Below, piece after piece: positions 20,968 through 30,422 of a DNA stretch of 64,000 nt (its first letter is position 1; every line of letters starts with the position of its first letter). The notes beneath the pieces were generated by a model. The model was not told the DNA's origin. It saw nothing but the letters and a program-made list of their open reading frames with translations, and did not search any database. Source of the stretch: Burkholderiales bacterium (GTDB lineage Bacteria; Pseudomonadota; Gammaproteobacteria; Burkholderiales; Casimicrobiaceae); contig JADZDD010000020.1 in NCBI GenBank assembly GCA_020851235.1, positions 49,156 to 113,155 on the forward strand. The letters are read 5' to 3'. The position numbers and the translations under genes are program-made.

Positions 20968-21879
20968 ATGACGTCTTCAGCCAGCACAGCGTCCGCGGCC
21001 GCCGTGACGGACCGCGAGCAGATCCTCGATGCGAGCAATCCCCTCGGCATCGACGGCATCGAGTTCATCGAGTACGCGACGACGAAGCCGCAGGCGCTCG
21101 GTCAGGTTCTGGAAACGATGGGCTTCCATCCGATCGCGCGGCATCGCTCGCGCGAGGTGCTGCTGTACCGGCAAGGCGGCATGAACGTGATCGTGAACGC
21201 GCATGCGGCCGCCGGCCCACGCACCGTGGCGCCGCGCGAGACCCCGGTGATCGCGGCCGTCGCACTGCGGGTGCGCGACGCCGCCGCCGCGTACCGCCAC
21301 GTCATCGAGGCAGGAGCGTGGGCGGTGCCCACGCAGGTCGAGGTGATGGAACTCAACATCCCGGCCATCCACGGCGTGGGCGCCTCGCGCATCTACTTCG
21401 TCGATCGCTATCGCGAGTTCTCGATCTACGACGTCGATTTCACGCTGATCCCCACGGTGGATCCGCGTCCGCCCGCACTTGCCGGGATGCGCTGGTTCGG
21501 CATCGTGCAGTACATCGGAACCGACCGCATGGAGGACTGGATCGAGTTCTACGGCGAGCTGTTCGGTTTTCGCACCGTACCCGATGCCGAGCGCTACGGC
21601 ATCCTGCCCAAGGGGCGCATCCTGAAGAGCCCCGACAGCAGCTTCTTCCTGCAGCTGATCGAGCCCAAGCCCGGCATCGTCGACGTCGAACCGGAAGAAA
21701 CGCTGCAGCGCGTGGGACTCGGCGTTCCCGACGTGCTCGCCGCCGTTGCGCTGTTGCGCACGCGCGGCGTGAGCTTCGTCGAGACGGGTGACGTGCATCC
21801 CGACGCCCGCGGCGCGCTCACCGAGGGTCGACTCGGTGGCGTGATGTTCGAGCTCGTCCACGACGCGCGCCCGGTGTAG
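20968..21879 (+). CDS. 4-hydroxyphenylpyruvate dioxygenase-like VOC-family protein
   Basis: 'GIDGIEFIEYAT', 'DRMEDWIEFYGELFGF', 'LGGVMFELVHD'. Confidence 0.82.
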   Translation: MTSSASTASAAAVTDREQILDASNPLGIDGIEFIEYATTKPQALGQVLETMGFHPIARHRSREVLLYRQGGMNVIVNAHAAAGPRTVAPRETPVIAAVALRVRDAAAAYRHVIEAGAWAVPTQVEVMELNIPAIHGVGASRIYFVDRYREFSIYDVDFTLIPTVDPRPPALAGMRWFGIVQYIGTDRMEDWIEFYGELFGFRTVPDAERYGILPKGRILKSPDSSFFLQLIEPKPGIVDVEPEETLQRVGLGVPDVLAAVALLRTRGVSFVETGDVHPDARGALTEGRLGGVMFELVHDARPV

Positions 21880-21887
21880 GACCGCGC

Positions 21888-22796
21888 ATGGACACGGCGC
21901 CCATCAACTTCGACGACTTCGGAATGGATGCCGTCTCACTCGCGGGGCCGCTCGCCGCGAAGCTCGCGGCCATCCGCGACGCGGGCTTCGCACAGGTCAT
22001 GCTGTCGGCCACTGACATCGCCGGACACCCCGGAGGCGTGGACGCGGCGGCGCGGCTCGTGCGCGCGAGCGGGCTGCGCGTCACCGGATTCCAGGTCCTG
22101 CGCGACTTCGAGGGCCTGTCGGGCCGCCTGCACGACTACAAGATCGACATCGCCAAGGCGATGCTCGCGATGTGCAGCGCGATCGGCTCGCGCGTCCTCG
22201 TCGTGACGTCGTCGACGTCCACGCACGCCACCACCGACCCCGACGTGCTCGCCCGTGACCTGCGCAAGCTCGCGATGCTCGCGGTTCCGCTCGGCATACG
22301 CATCGTCTACGAGGCTCTCTCGTGGGGCCGCGCCGTGCGCGAATTTCCCGATGCCTGGGACATCGTCTGCCGTGCCGATGCCCCCAACCTGGGCATCGGC
22401 ATCGATTCGCTGCACGCCTTCGCCGCCAAATCGTCGCTCGACGACCTCGACATCCTCGCCTCCGACAAGATCTTCCTCGTGCAGCTCGCGGATTTCATGT
22501 GGCAGGAAGCGACCAGCACCGAAGAGCGCATCGACACCGCGCGCCACTTCAGCGTCTTTCCCGGCGAGGGCGTGCATAGCCGTGCCCTCGCCGAGCTCGT
22601 GACGCGTCTCGACGCCATCGGCTATCGCGGTGACTACAGCTTCGAGGTCTTCAACGACGACTACGGCCAGCTGCCGCCCGCCGTGGTCTGCGAGCGCGCC
22701 CGTCGCTCGGCGATCTGGCTGTCGCAGGACGTCCTGCAACGCTCGATGCCGCTGCCCAACCAGATCCGCCTGCGCGGTCGCGGCCCGTCGTCGTAG
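21888..22796 (+). CDS. Sugar phosphate isomerase/epimerase TIM-barrel protein, 3-dehydroshikimate dehydratase-like
   Basis: 'FQVLRDFEG', 'IVYEALSWGRAV', 'DKIFLVQLADF', 'ARHFSVFPGEG', 'YSFEVFNDDY'. Confidence 0.82.
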   Translation: MDTAPINFDDFGMDAVSLAGPLAAKLAAIRDAGFAQVMLSATDIAGHPGGVDAAARLVRASGLRVTGFQVLRDFEGLSGRLHDYKIDIAKAMLAMCSAIGSRVLVVTSSTSTHATTDPDVLARDLRKLAMLAVPLGIRIVYEALSWGRAVREFPDAWDIVCRADAPNLGIGIDSLHAFAAKSSLDDLDILASDKIFLVQLADFMWQEATSTEERIDTARHFSVFPGEGVHSRALAELVTRLDAIGYRGDYSFEVFNDDYGQLPPAVVCERARRSAIWLSQDVLQRSMPLPNQIRLRGRGPSS

Positions 22797-22811
22797 CGGT
22801 GCTGCCGCCGC

Positions 22812-24320
22812 TCACCGGCGGCGATCCTTGCCGGCCGCGGAATAGAAGTCGCGCTTCGCTTCGTACATGCGCGAATCGGCAAGCGACATCGCCTGTTCGA
22901 TGCGCTCGCCCTCGGCGCAGGTCGCGCTGCCGCACGCCAGCGAGAGGCGCGGCCCGTGATAGAACTGGTTGTTGAGATCGACGAGGAGTTCGATGCGCTC
23001 GATGAGCTGGCCGGCGCCGCGGGCATCCACACCGGGGAGCAGGATGCCGAACTCGTCGCCACCCAGTCGTGCCGCGGTCGCGCCTTCACTCGCGGCCTTG
23101 CGCAGCACCTCTCCGGCGCGGCGCAGGAGGGCGTCGCCCGCCACGTGTCCGAGCGTGTCGTTGATCTCCTTGAGTCCGTTGAGGTCGACCATCACCACGC
23201 TCACCGGGTACGGACCGCTGCGCTCGATTCGCGCGAGCTCGTCCTCGAACGAGGGTCGGCTGCGCAGCTGGGTCAGGACATCGTGGTTGCCGAGGAACTC
23301 GAGGTACGCCTCCGCCTTCTTGCGCGCGGTGATGTCGGTGAGCGACACCAGCACGAGTTCCCACGTCGCCTCGTACCCCGGGAGCACCGAAAACTGCAGG
23401 TGCACGTCGATCGCCTCGCCGGTGAGCGCGTAGTTGACGACCTCGCGGCGCTGGAAGAGGTGCCCCTCCCACAGGTCGACGAGCTGCGCCGCGAAATGCA
23501 CGCGCATCTCGTCACGCAGCACGTCGGGCAGGCGGGCGAGCAGCGTCGCCTTGTCGGGCGCGGCGAACAGGTCGAGGGTCTGCTGATTGACGTCGAGCAC
23601 GCGGACGGCGCGCAGGCAACGCGAGACGAACTCCGGATGCACGTCGATGAAGACGCGGAAATCGGTGATGCCCAAGGCGCGCACCTCGTCGATGAGCGCC
23701 TTGACGCGACTGAAGTCCTCGACCCACAGCGACACCGGCGAGTGCTCGAACAGGCCCCGCGCGTAGCGCTCGCTGCGCGCGAGCGCGCGCGTCGCCCGAG
23801 CTGCCTCGGACACGTCCTCGATCGACAGCAGCACGCGGCGCCAGCTCTCCTCGTACCCGGGAAGGATGGCGCCGTGGAGCTGGATGTCCAGGCGCTTGCC
23901 GCTCAAGGCGTAGTTGACCGTGGTGCTCGCGAAGCGGTGGTGCCCATCCCACAGGGCGCACATCTCGTCGACGTGATGCTCGTACATGTCGTCGCGAAAG
24001 ACCTGGTCGAGATTGGCGACGAGCTCGTCGTGACTGGACGCCGCGAAGAGGTCGAGCGTGCGGCGATTGACGCGCAGCACGCGGATGCAGCGCGAGCACG
24101 CCGCGACGAGCTCGGGATGCGCGCGCAGGTGCGAGCGCAGGTCCACGACACCCTCGGCGCGCCAGCCGTCGAACAGCGCGCGCAGCCCGCTGTAGTCCTC
24201 GAGCCACAGCGAGACCGGGGCCAAGTCGAACATCGCCTGGAAATCGTCGTCGTGGGGCATTCGGGCGGGCGCCGCGGGGTCGGCCGCCACGGCGGAATCG
24301 TCGATCGTCATGGTCGTCAT
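22812..24320 (-). CDS. Diguanylate cyclase with tandem PAS-like domains
   Basis: 'RLGGDEFGILLPGV'; two homologous ~125 aa modules 'APVSLWLEDYS' / 'SPVSLWVEDFS'. Confidence 0.92.
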   Translation of the reverse strand: MTTMTIDDSAVAADPAAPARMPHDDDFQAMFDLAPVSLWLEDYSGLRALFDGWRAEGVVDLRSHLRAHPELVAACSRCIRVLRVNRRTLDLFAASSHDELVANLDQVFRDDMYEHHVDEMCALWDGHHRFASTTVNYALSGKRLDIQLHGAILPGYEESWRRVLLSIEDVSEAARATRALARSERYARGLFEHSPVSLWVEDFSRVKALIDEVRALGITDFRVFIDVHPEFVSRCLRAVRVLDVNQQTLDLFAAPDKATLLARLPDVLRDEMRVHFAAQLVDLWEGHLFQRREVVNYALTGEAIDVHLQFSVLPGYEATWELVLVSLTDITARKKAEAYLEFLGNHDVLTQLRSRPSFEDELARIERSGPYPVSVVMVDLNGLKEINDTLGHVAGDALLRRAGEVLRKAASEGATAARLGGDEFGILLPGVDARGAGQLIERIELLVDLNNQFYHGPRLSLACGSATCAEGERIEQAMSLADSRMYEAKRDFYSAAGKDRRR

Positions 24321-24551
24321 GGGCACGGCCCTTCCTGCCGTGGGTTGCCGGGGGGACGCCCGAAATGCGTCGGGATTGGACGCACCGCGTCGCCCTTCGC
24401 AGCGGATCGCTGCGCCGGCATGCGTGGGGCGAGGCTTTGCAAATGGCGTGCCCGCGCCTCGCGCCGGCCCGGGCGGCACTGCCGCGTGCCGGCCCCTCCC
24501 GCGCTTCGTCCGGCCGCACGGCGGGTGAACGATAATGGGCGCCTCACGACC

Positions 24552-25385
24552 ATGTACACGCCGCCCGGCTTCGTCCCTGCGCATGCGCCGTCCGCCGCCC
24601 TGGCGGGCGATGCACACGCCTTTGCCTTTCGTGGCGACCAGGTGCTGGCACTCGCCCCCGACGCGGAAACGCTCATCCTCCCGCGCCACGATGACCTGGC
24701 GGCTGCCGGGCTGAGCGGCAACGCGCACTTCCTGGGCATGCTCGGCACGCGGGCCTGCGCTGCGATCGACCTGCCCGACGATGCCCCCGAACCCGCGGGC
24801 ATGCGCTACGTCGGACTGCGTGCGCTCTTCTTCAAGGTGCCCGACGAACTCCTGGCCCTCGCGGCCCGCGCCTTCCAGATCGTCGATTTCGAGCGCAACC
24901 ACCGCTTCTGTGGTCACTGCGGGGTGCGCCTGCGCGCGCGCAGCCGCGAGCGAGCCAAGGAGTGCCCGTCGTGTGGACTCGTCGCGTACCCGCGCATTTC
25001 GCCCGCCATGATGGTGCTCGTGACCCGCGGTCGCGAACTCCTCCTCGCGCGCGCGCATCGTTTCGCGCCGGGCATGTTCAGCGCGCTCGCCGGTTTCGTC
25101 GAGCCTGGCGAGACGATCGAGGATTGCGTGCGGCGCGAGGTGCACGAGGAAGTCGGGGTCGACGTGACCGACATCACCTACTTCGCAAGCCAGTCGTGGG
25201 CCTTCCCGCACTCGCTCATGATCGCGTTCACCGCGACCTACGCGGGTGGCGAGATCCGCCTCGAGGACGAGGAGATCGCCGACGCGCGCTGGTTTCCGGT
25301 CGACGCGCTGCCCAAGCTCCCGATGAGCGTCTCGATCGCCCGTCGCCTGATCGACGCCACCGTCATGCGCCTGCGCGGCGGGTGA
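24552..25385 (+). CDS. nudC: NAD(H) pyrophosphatase, NUDIX family
   Basis: Zinc ribbon 'FCGHCGVRLR...CPSCGLVAYPRISPAMM', Nudix box 'GFVEPGETIEDCVRREVHEEVG'. Confidence 0.95.
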   Translation: MYTPPGFVPAHAPSAALAGDAHAFAFRGDQVLALAPDAETLILPRHDDLAAAGLSGNAHFLGMLGTRACAAIDLPDDAPEPAGMRYVGLRALFFKVPDELLALAARAFQIVDFERNHRFCGHCGVRLRARSRERAKECPSCGLVAYPRISPAMMVLVTRGRELLLARAHRFAPGMFSALAGFVEPGETIEDCVRREVHEEVGVDVTDITYFASQSWAFPHSLMIAFTATYAGGEIRLEDEEIADARWFPVDALPKLPMSVSIARRLIDATVMRLRGG

Positions 25386-25412
25386 CGGCGCCGCGGTAGA
25401 ATCGCGGGCTCC

Positions 25413-26042
25413 ATGCGCCGCCTCGCTGCCTTCTCCCTTGCGTTCCAGTGCGTGCTGTTGGCCGCCATCACCGCGCCGCACGTGCCCGTGGCCGCGGCGC
25501 AGGAGCGTGCCGCGACCGATCCGCGCGAGCTCACCGAGGCGGGCCGCAAGGCGTACGCCGAGTCGCTGAAGGCCGCGCGCAAGCACATCGACGACAAGGA
25601 GTATGCGCAGGCGATCGCGATCGTCGACAAGCTCACCGCCGAACGCCCGCGGGAGCCGCAGGCGCGCTTCCTCAAGGGGCTCGCGCTCGCCGATTCGGGT
25701 CGCACCGACGACGCCATGGCGATGTTCCGGGGTCTCGCCAGCGAATATCCCGAGCTCCCCGAACCGCACAACAACCTTGCGGTCCTCCTCGCGCAGAAGG
25801 GCGAGTACGAACTCGCTCGCGCCGAACTCGAGGCGGCGATCGCCGCGGCTCCGGACTACGCGGTCGCGTACGAGAACCTGGGCGACGTCCATGTACAGCT
25901 TGCGATCATCGCCTACGAGAAGGCCGTCGCGCACGATGCGCGCAACAAGACGGCACCAGTCAAGTTGAAGCTCGTGCGCGAGGCACTCGTCCCGCCCGCG
26001 GCAACCACGCCCCCGATCGTCGCGCCGCCCGCATCGCGCTAG
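25413..26042 (+). CDS. TPR-repeat secreted/periplasmic protein
   Basis: N-terminal signal; 'AIAIVDKLTAERPREPQARFLKGLALADSGRTDDAMAMFRGLASEYPELPEPHNNLAVLL'. Confidence 0.82.
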   Translation: MRRLAAFSLAFQCVLLAAITAPHVPVAAAQERAATDPRELTEAGRKAYAESLKAARKHIDDKEYAQAIAIVDKLTAERPREPQARFLKGLALADSGRTDDAMAMFRGLASEYPELPEPHNNLAVLLAQKGEYELARAELEAAIAAAPDYAVAYENLGDVHVQLAIIAYEKAVAHDARNKTAPVKLKLVREALVPPAATTPPIVAPPASR

Positions 26043-26103
26043 AGGCCGACGGCTGCGCCCCATCGATCTTCTTGCATTCCACCCCTCGAAGGAGAACGTT
26101 TCC

Positions 26104-26691
26104 ATGTTGCCAAGATTCCTCGCCACGCTCGCCCTCGCGCTGGTCGCCGGCGCAGCGATGGCCGCGAACCCGGTGGTCGAACTCGACACCACGGCCGGCG
26201 TGATCAAGGTCGAGCTCTACCCCGACGCGGCGCCCAAGACGGTGGCCAACTTCCTCGACTACGTGAAGAGCGGACACTACGTCGGCACGCAGTTCCACCG
26301 GGTCATCGACGGCTTCATGATCCAGGGCGGCGGGTTCACTTCGGAGTTCAGCCAGAAGCCGACGCGACCGCCGATCCCGATCGAATCGGAGAGTGCCGCC
26401 AAGGCAGGCCTGTCCAACGTTCCCGGCACCCTCGCCATGGCGCGCACGAGCGACCCCAACTCCGCCACGTCGCAGTTCTTCATCAACGTCGGCAACAACC
26501 AACGTCTCGACTACGCGCCGGGCAACCCCGGATACACGGTCTTTGGCAAGGTCATCGGCGGGATGGACGTGGTGACCCGGATCGCCAAGGCTCCCAAGGG
26601 CGCCACCGGTCCGGTGCCGCCCGGAATCAATCCCGCCGACGTGCCGAGCACGCAGGTCGTGATCAAGGCGGCCAGGATCGTCGGCGGCTGA
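26104..26691 (+). CDS. ppiA: Periplasmic peptidyl-prolyl cis-trans isomerase (cyclophilin)
   Basis: Signal peptide plus '[15 protein letters not shown]', '[18 protein letters not shown]'. Confidence 0.93.
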   Translation: MLPRFLATLALALVAGAAMAANPVVELDTTAGVIKVELYPDAAPKTVANFLDYVKSGHYVGTQFHRVIDGFMIQGGGFTSEFSQKPTRPPIPIESESAAKAGLSNVPGTLAMARTSDPNSATSQFFINVGNNQRLDYAPGNPGYTVFGKVIGGMDVVTRIAKAPKGATGPVPPGINPADVPSTQVVIKAARIVGG

Positions 26692-26782
26692 GCGCGCGAT
26701 CGTCGCTGCCGTCGGTCAGGATCCCGGTCCGGCCACGGCGCCGACCCGCGCACCCCCTCACCCTGAAAGGAAACATCCCACC

Positions 26783-27283
26783 ATGAGCAAGGTCCTGCTG
26801 AAGACGAGCAAGGGTGCGATCGAACTCGAGCTCGATGCCGAGAACGCCCCGGCCACGGTCGACAACTTCCTGCGCTACGTGCGCGACGGACATTACGACA
26901 ACACCGTGTTTCACCGCGTGATCGGTGGCTTCATGATCCAGGGTGGTGGCATGGAGCCGGGGCTGAAGCAGAAGCCCACCCGCGCGCCGATTGCCAACGA
27001 GGCGACCAACGGCCTCAAGAACCGGAAGTACACCGTGGCGATGGCGCGCACGTCCGAGCCGCACTCGGCCACCGCACAATTCTTCATCAACGTCGCCGAC
27101 AACGACTTCCTCGACTACAAGTCCCCGTCCGCCAACGGCTGGGGTTACTGCGTCTTCGGCAAGGTCACTGCGGGCCAGGACGTGGTCGATGCGATCGAGG
27201 CCGTCCCCACCGGCAACGCCGGCTTCCACCAGAACGTTCCCACCGACGACGTCCTGCTCGTGAAGGCCGAGGAGATCGCCTGA
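26783..27283 (+). CDS. ppiB: Cytoplasmic peptidyl-prolyl cis-trans isomerase (cyclophilin)
   Basis: '[18 protein letters not shown]', '[18 protein letters not shown]', no signal peptide. Confidence 0.94.
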   Translation: MSKVLLKTSKGAIELELDAENAPATVDNFLRYVRDGHYDNTVFHRVIGGFMIQGGGMEPGLKQKPTRAPIANEATNGLKNRKYTVAMARTSEPHSATAQFFINVADNDFLDYKSPSANGWGYCVFGKVTAGQDVVDAIEAVPTGNAGFHQNVPTDDVLLVKAEEIA

Positions 27284-27318
27284 CCTGACCCGCCGCGGCA
27301 TCCCCGCGAGGAGGCGGC

Positions 27319-28056
27319 GTGCCGTCGTCCCCCACGCTCTTCCTCTCCGACCAGCATCTTGCTCCCGCGCGGCCCGCGGCGCTCGCCGCGTTTCGCGCGT
27401 TTTGCGCCGGCCCCGCGCGACACGCGGCGGCGGTGTACATGCTGGGTGACCTCTTCGACTTCTGGGTCGGCGACGACCAGATGCGCGAGCCTTTCGTCGC
27501 CGACGTGATCGATGCGCTGCGCGGTCTTGCCGATGCCGGTGTCCCGCTCTTCATCGCGCACGGCAACCGCGACTTCCTCCTCGGCGATCGCTTCGCGCGG
27601 GCAACGGGCGCCCGTCTCCTTGCCGAGTTCACGGTGCTCGATCTGCACGGCGTGGCGACGCTCGTGTGCCACGGCGACGCGCTATGCACCGACGACGTCG
27701 AGTATCAGGCGTATCGCGCGCGCGTGCGCAATCCGGTCATGCAGCGGCGCATGCTGCGCCTGCCTTACTTCCTGCGCCGCCGGATCGCCCGCTGGCTGCA
27801 AGGGAAGAGCGCCGCGCACAAGGCGAACGTGTCGGCGCAGATCATGGACGTGACGCCAGCCGCGGTCGCCGCGGCCTTCCGCACGCATGGCGTCAGGCGG
27901 CTCATCCATGGCCACACGCACCGGCCGGCGCGCCACACGCATGCGATCGACGGCCGCGATTGCGAGCGCATCGTTCTCGCCGACTGGTACGACCGCGGCA
28001 GCTACCTCGAGGTGGGGCCCGACGGGGTCCACGACCGGCGGGTCGAGGTGCCGTAG
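27319..28056 (+). CDS. lpxH: UDP-2,3-diacylglucosamine diphosphatase
   Basis: 'LFLSDQHL', 'YMLGDLFDFWVGDD', 'HGNRDFLLGDRF', 'IHGHTHRPARH'. Confidence 0.95.
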   Translation: MPSSPTLFLSDQHLAPARPAALAAFRAFCAGPARHAAAVYMLGDLFDFWVGDDQMREPFVADVIDALRGLADAGVPLFIAHGNRDFLLGDRFARATGARLLAEFTVLDLHGVATLVCHGDALCTDDVEYQAYRARVRNPVMQRRMLRLPYFLRRRIARWLQGKSAAHKANVSAQIMDVTPAAVAAAFRTHGVRRLIHGHTHRPARHTHAIDGRDCERIVLADWYDRGSYLEVGPDGVHDRRVEVP

Positions 28057-28075
28057 GCGTTGCCGCGCATGCGCG

Positions 28076-29416
28076 TCACCCGCCTTGCCGCCGCCGGAAC
28101 GGTGGCGCCTGGGTGGATCGCGGCGGGACCTGCGACGCGCCCCGGATGCGGGCGAGGATCGTCGGCATGTCGCGACCGATGTGCGTGTAGAAGCGCTTGA
28201 GACCCGGGCAGAGGTAGTTCAATCCCGGCTCGCCGGCTCGCGTGCGAACGAAGCGCGTCTTCGGGCACTCACCCCAGCAAAGCCTGAGATGCGGACAACG
28301 CCGGCAGTCCGCCGGCAGCGCGTCGCGCTTCGCCAATCCGAACGCGCGTTGCGTCTCGGAGTACGCGAGCGTGCCGAGATGCGTCTGCGCGATGTTGCCG
28401 AGCCGGTACTCGGGATACACGTAGTGGTCGCACGCGAAGACGTCGCCGTCGTGCTCGACGGCGAGGGCGCCTCCGCAGAACTCGGCCGTGACGCAGCGCT
28501 GCGCCGGCAGGCCGAGCGACTGCGCCACCGCGGTCTCGAACAGGTCCACGTACACGCGCCCGTAGTCGTGCGCGTACCAGTCGTCCCAGATCGCGCACAG
28601 GAACGCTCCCCAGTCGTCCGGGTCGACCGACCAGTCGGTCACGACCGACTCCGGCGTGCCGGGCCGTGCGCCCGGCGTGCCGACGATCGGCAGGGTGGCC
28701 GGATCCCAGTGCTGCGGCGCCACGTCGTGGAACGATTTCGGCTCGACGCCGGGAATGAACTGCACGCGCCACGTGCCAAGCTCACGGCTGAGAAAGCGAT
28801 AGACGTCGAGCGGATGTTTCGCGTTGTGGCGATTGACCACGCACAGGACCGCAAAGGGAATGTCGTGCCGGCGCAACAGGCGTGCCGCGGCGACGACCTT
28901 GGCATGCGTCGGCGCGCCGCCACGCGTCACTCGGTGACGATCGTGCAATGCCTGCGGGCCGTCGCAGCTCAACCCGACGAGGAAGCGCTGCTCCTTGAGG
29001 AACGTCGCCCATTCCTCGTCCAGGAGCGTACCGTTGGTTTGCAGGTCGTTCTCGATGCGCTGGCCGGGCTTGCGGTGGCGCGCCTGGAACAGGACGACCT
29101 TGCGGAAGAATTCGACGCCGAGGATCGTCGGCTCGCCACCCTGCCAACTGAACACGACCTCGTCGCCGGTCTGCGCTTCGATGTACTGGCGGATGTGCTG
29201 CTCGAGCATCGCGTCGGCCATCTGCGGCTGCTTCGGCTGGCGCAACAACGTCTGCTTGTGCAGGTAATAGCAGTACGTGCAGTCGAGGTTGCACAGCGAC
29301 CCGACGGGCTTGACCATCGCGTGAAACCGACGCGGCATCCCCGGCGGTCGCGGTGGCAGGGTCACCTGCGACCGCGCACTCACCGGATCCATGTTCGGGC
29401 GTGGTGGGTTCGTCAT
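28076..29416 (-). CDS. Radical SAM/SPASM protein, anaerobic sulfatase-maturating enzyme-like
   Basis: 'GSLCNLDCTYCYYLHK', 'FSWQGGEPTILG', C-terminal Cys clusters 'CGGALAVEHDGDVFACDHYVYPEYRLGN' and 'CRRCPHLRLCWGECPKTR'. Confidence 0.9.
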   Translation of the reverse strand: MTNPPRPNMDPVSARSQVTLPPRPPGMPRRFHAMVKPVGSLCNLDCTYCYYLHKQTLLRQPKQPQMADAMLEQHIRQYIEAQTGDEVVFSWQGGEPTILGVEFFRKVVLFQARHRKPGQRIENDLQTNGTLLDEEWATFLKEQRFLVGLSCDGPQALHDRHRVTRGGAPTHAKVVAAARLLRRHDIPFAVLCVVNRHNAKHPLDVYRFLSRELGTWRVQFIPGVEPKSFHDVAPQHWDPATLPIVGTPGARPGTPESVVTDWSVDPDDWGAFLCAIWDDWYAHDYGRVYVDLFETAVAQSLGLPAQRCVTAEFCGGALAVEHDGDVFACDHYVYPEYRLGNIAQTHLGTLAYSETQRAFGLAKRDALPADCRRCPHLRLCWGECPKTRFVRTRAGEPGLNYLCPGLKRFYTHIGRDMPTILARIRGASQVPPRSTQAPPFRRRQGG

Positions 29417-29449
29417 GCGCCTTGCCCGGTGCCGCGTGCCGGACGCACG

Positions 29450-30298
29450 CTACGGTCGCCGGCAGTCGATCGCGATGCGGCGACCGGCATCGCCGTAGCG
29501 CAGATTGGTCAGCGTGAGCGCCTCGACGGCAAACGCGATGATGCTCCCCTGCGCGCTCGTGATGACGAGGTCGTCGCCGGCGAGCTGCCACGTGCGAGGC
29601 TCGTCGGCCGCGGGCCCCGCGGCGCTCGCGCCATCCTTGAGCGTGTCCCCATGAAACACCACGGCGCCGTCGTCGCGGTAGGTCCAGTACGTCGCCACAC
29701 CGGTGCGCTGGTCGGTGCAGCGCCAGGGTCCGTACAGCAGCGTCGCGTCGCGTGTGGCGCTCGTCGCGGGCGGCACGACCGCGAGAGCCCGCTTGGCCGG
29801 CGCCGCAACGACGGTTGCCGGCGCCGAAGCCGGTGTGAGCGCCTGCACGAACCCGTCGATCTCGGGGGCAAAGTAGAGCGCGGCAACGACCAGCGCCACG
29901 ACACCGCCGATCGCCGGCAGCTTCGCCCGCAACTCGCGCATCCAGCGCGGACGCGGCACGACGACTGCCGCCAGCGTCCCCGCGTCGGAGCCCGGGATGA
30001 CGGTCGGCGGGCCGATGATCAGGGGATTGGCCGCGATGTGGATCTCGCCGTGCTCGTCGTCATCGGGATCGTCCACTTCGCGCTCGACCGACGCCCCCGC
30101 CCCGATCGCACGCAGCGTCGCCGCGATCCGCTCGGCATCGGCCCGGGCGACTTGCCGCTTGATCGGTTGCGGCATGCCGTTGAAGTAGCCATCGGCCACC
30201 GCCGCCGGCAGCCCCGTCACCCGCACGAATTCGCGCTTGACGTGCTCGATATCCGCGCCACCGATGGCGCGACCCTGCAAGACGACCCGATATCGCAT
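29450..30298 (-). CDS. Uncharacterised single-pass membrane protein
   Basis: N-terminal 'RYRVVLQGRAIGGADIEHVKREFVRVTGL...AAVADGYF', central TM 'IGGVVALVVAALYF'. Confidence 0.7.
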   Translation of the reverse strand: MRYRVVLQGRAIGGADIEHVKREFVRVTGLPAAVADGYFNGMPQPIKRQVARADAERIAATLRAIGAGASVEREVDDPDDDEHGEIHIAANPLIIGPPTVIPGSDAGTLAAVVVPRPRWMRELRAKLPAIGGVVALVVAALYFAPEIDGFVQALTPASAPATVVAAPAKRALAVVPPATSATRDATLLYGPWRCTDQRTGVATYWTYRDDGAVVFHGDTLKDGASAAGPAADEPRTWQLAGDDLVITSAQGSIIAFAVEALTLTNLRYGDAGRRIAIDCRRP

Positions 30299-30422
30299 GT
30301 TCTCGTACCTGGGAGGCCCGGGGTCCGCAACGGCACCCCGGCGCGCCGCGCGGTCGGTCAGCTGTTCCTTGCGCGACACCATGAGGGAAGCAAGTTTGGT
30401 GCCGCGATGACGCGGCGTGCAA

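Noticed and set aside
26104-27283. Tandem cyclophilin genes as a recent duplication
   Set aside because: One has a signal peptide and sequences differ throughout; this is the common ppiA-ppiB arrangement, not novel.
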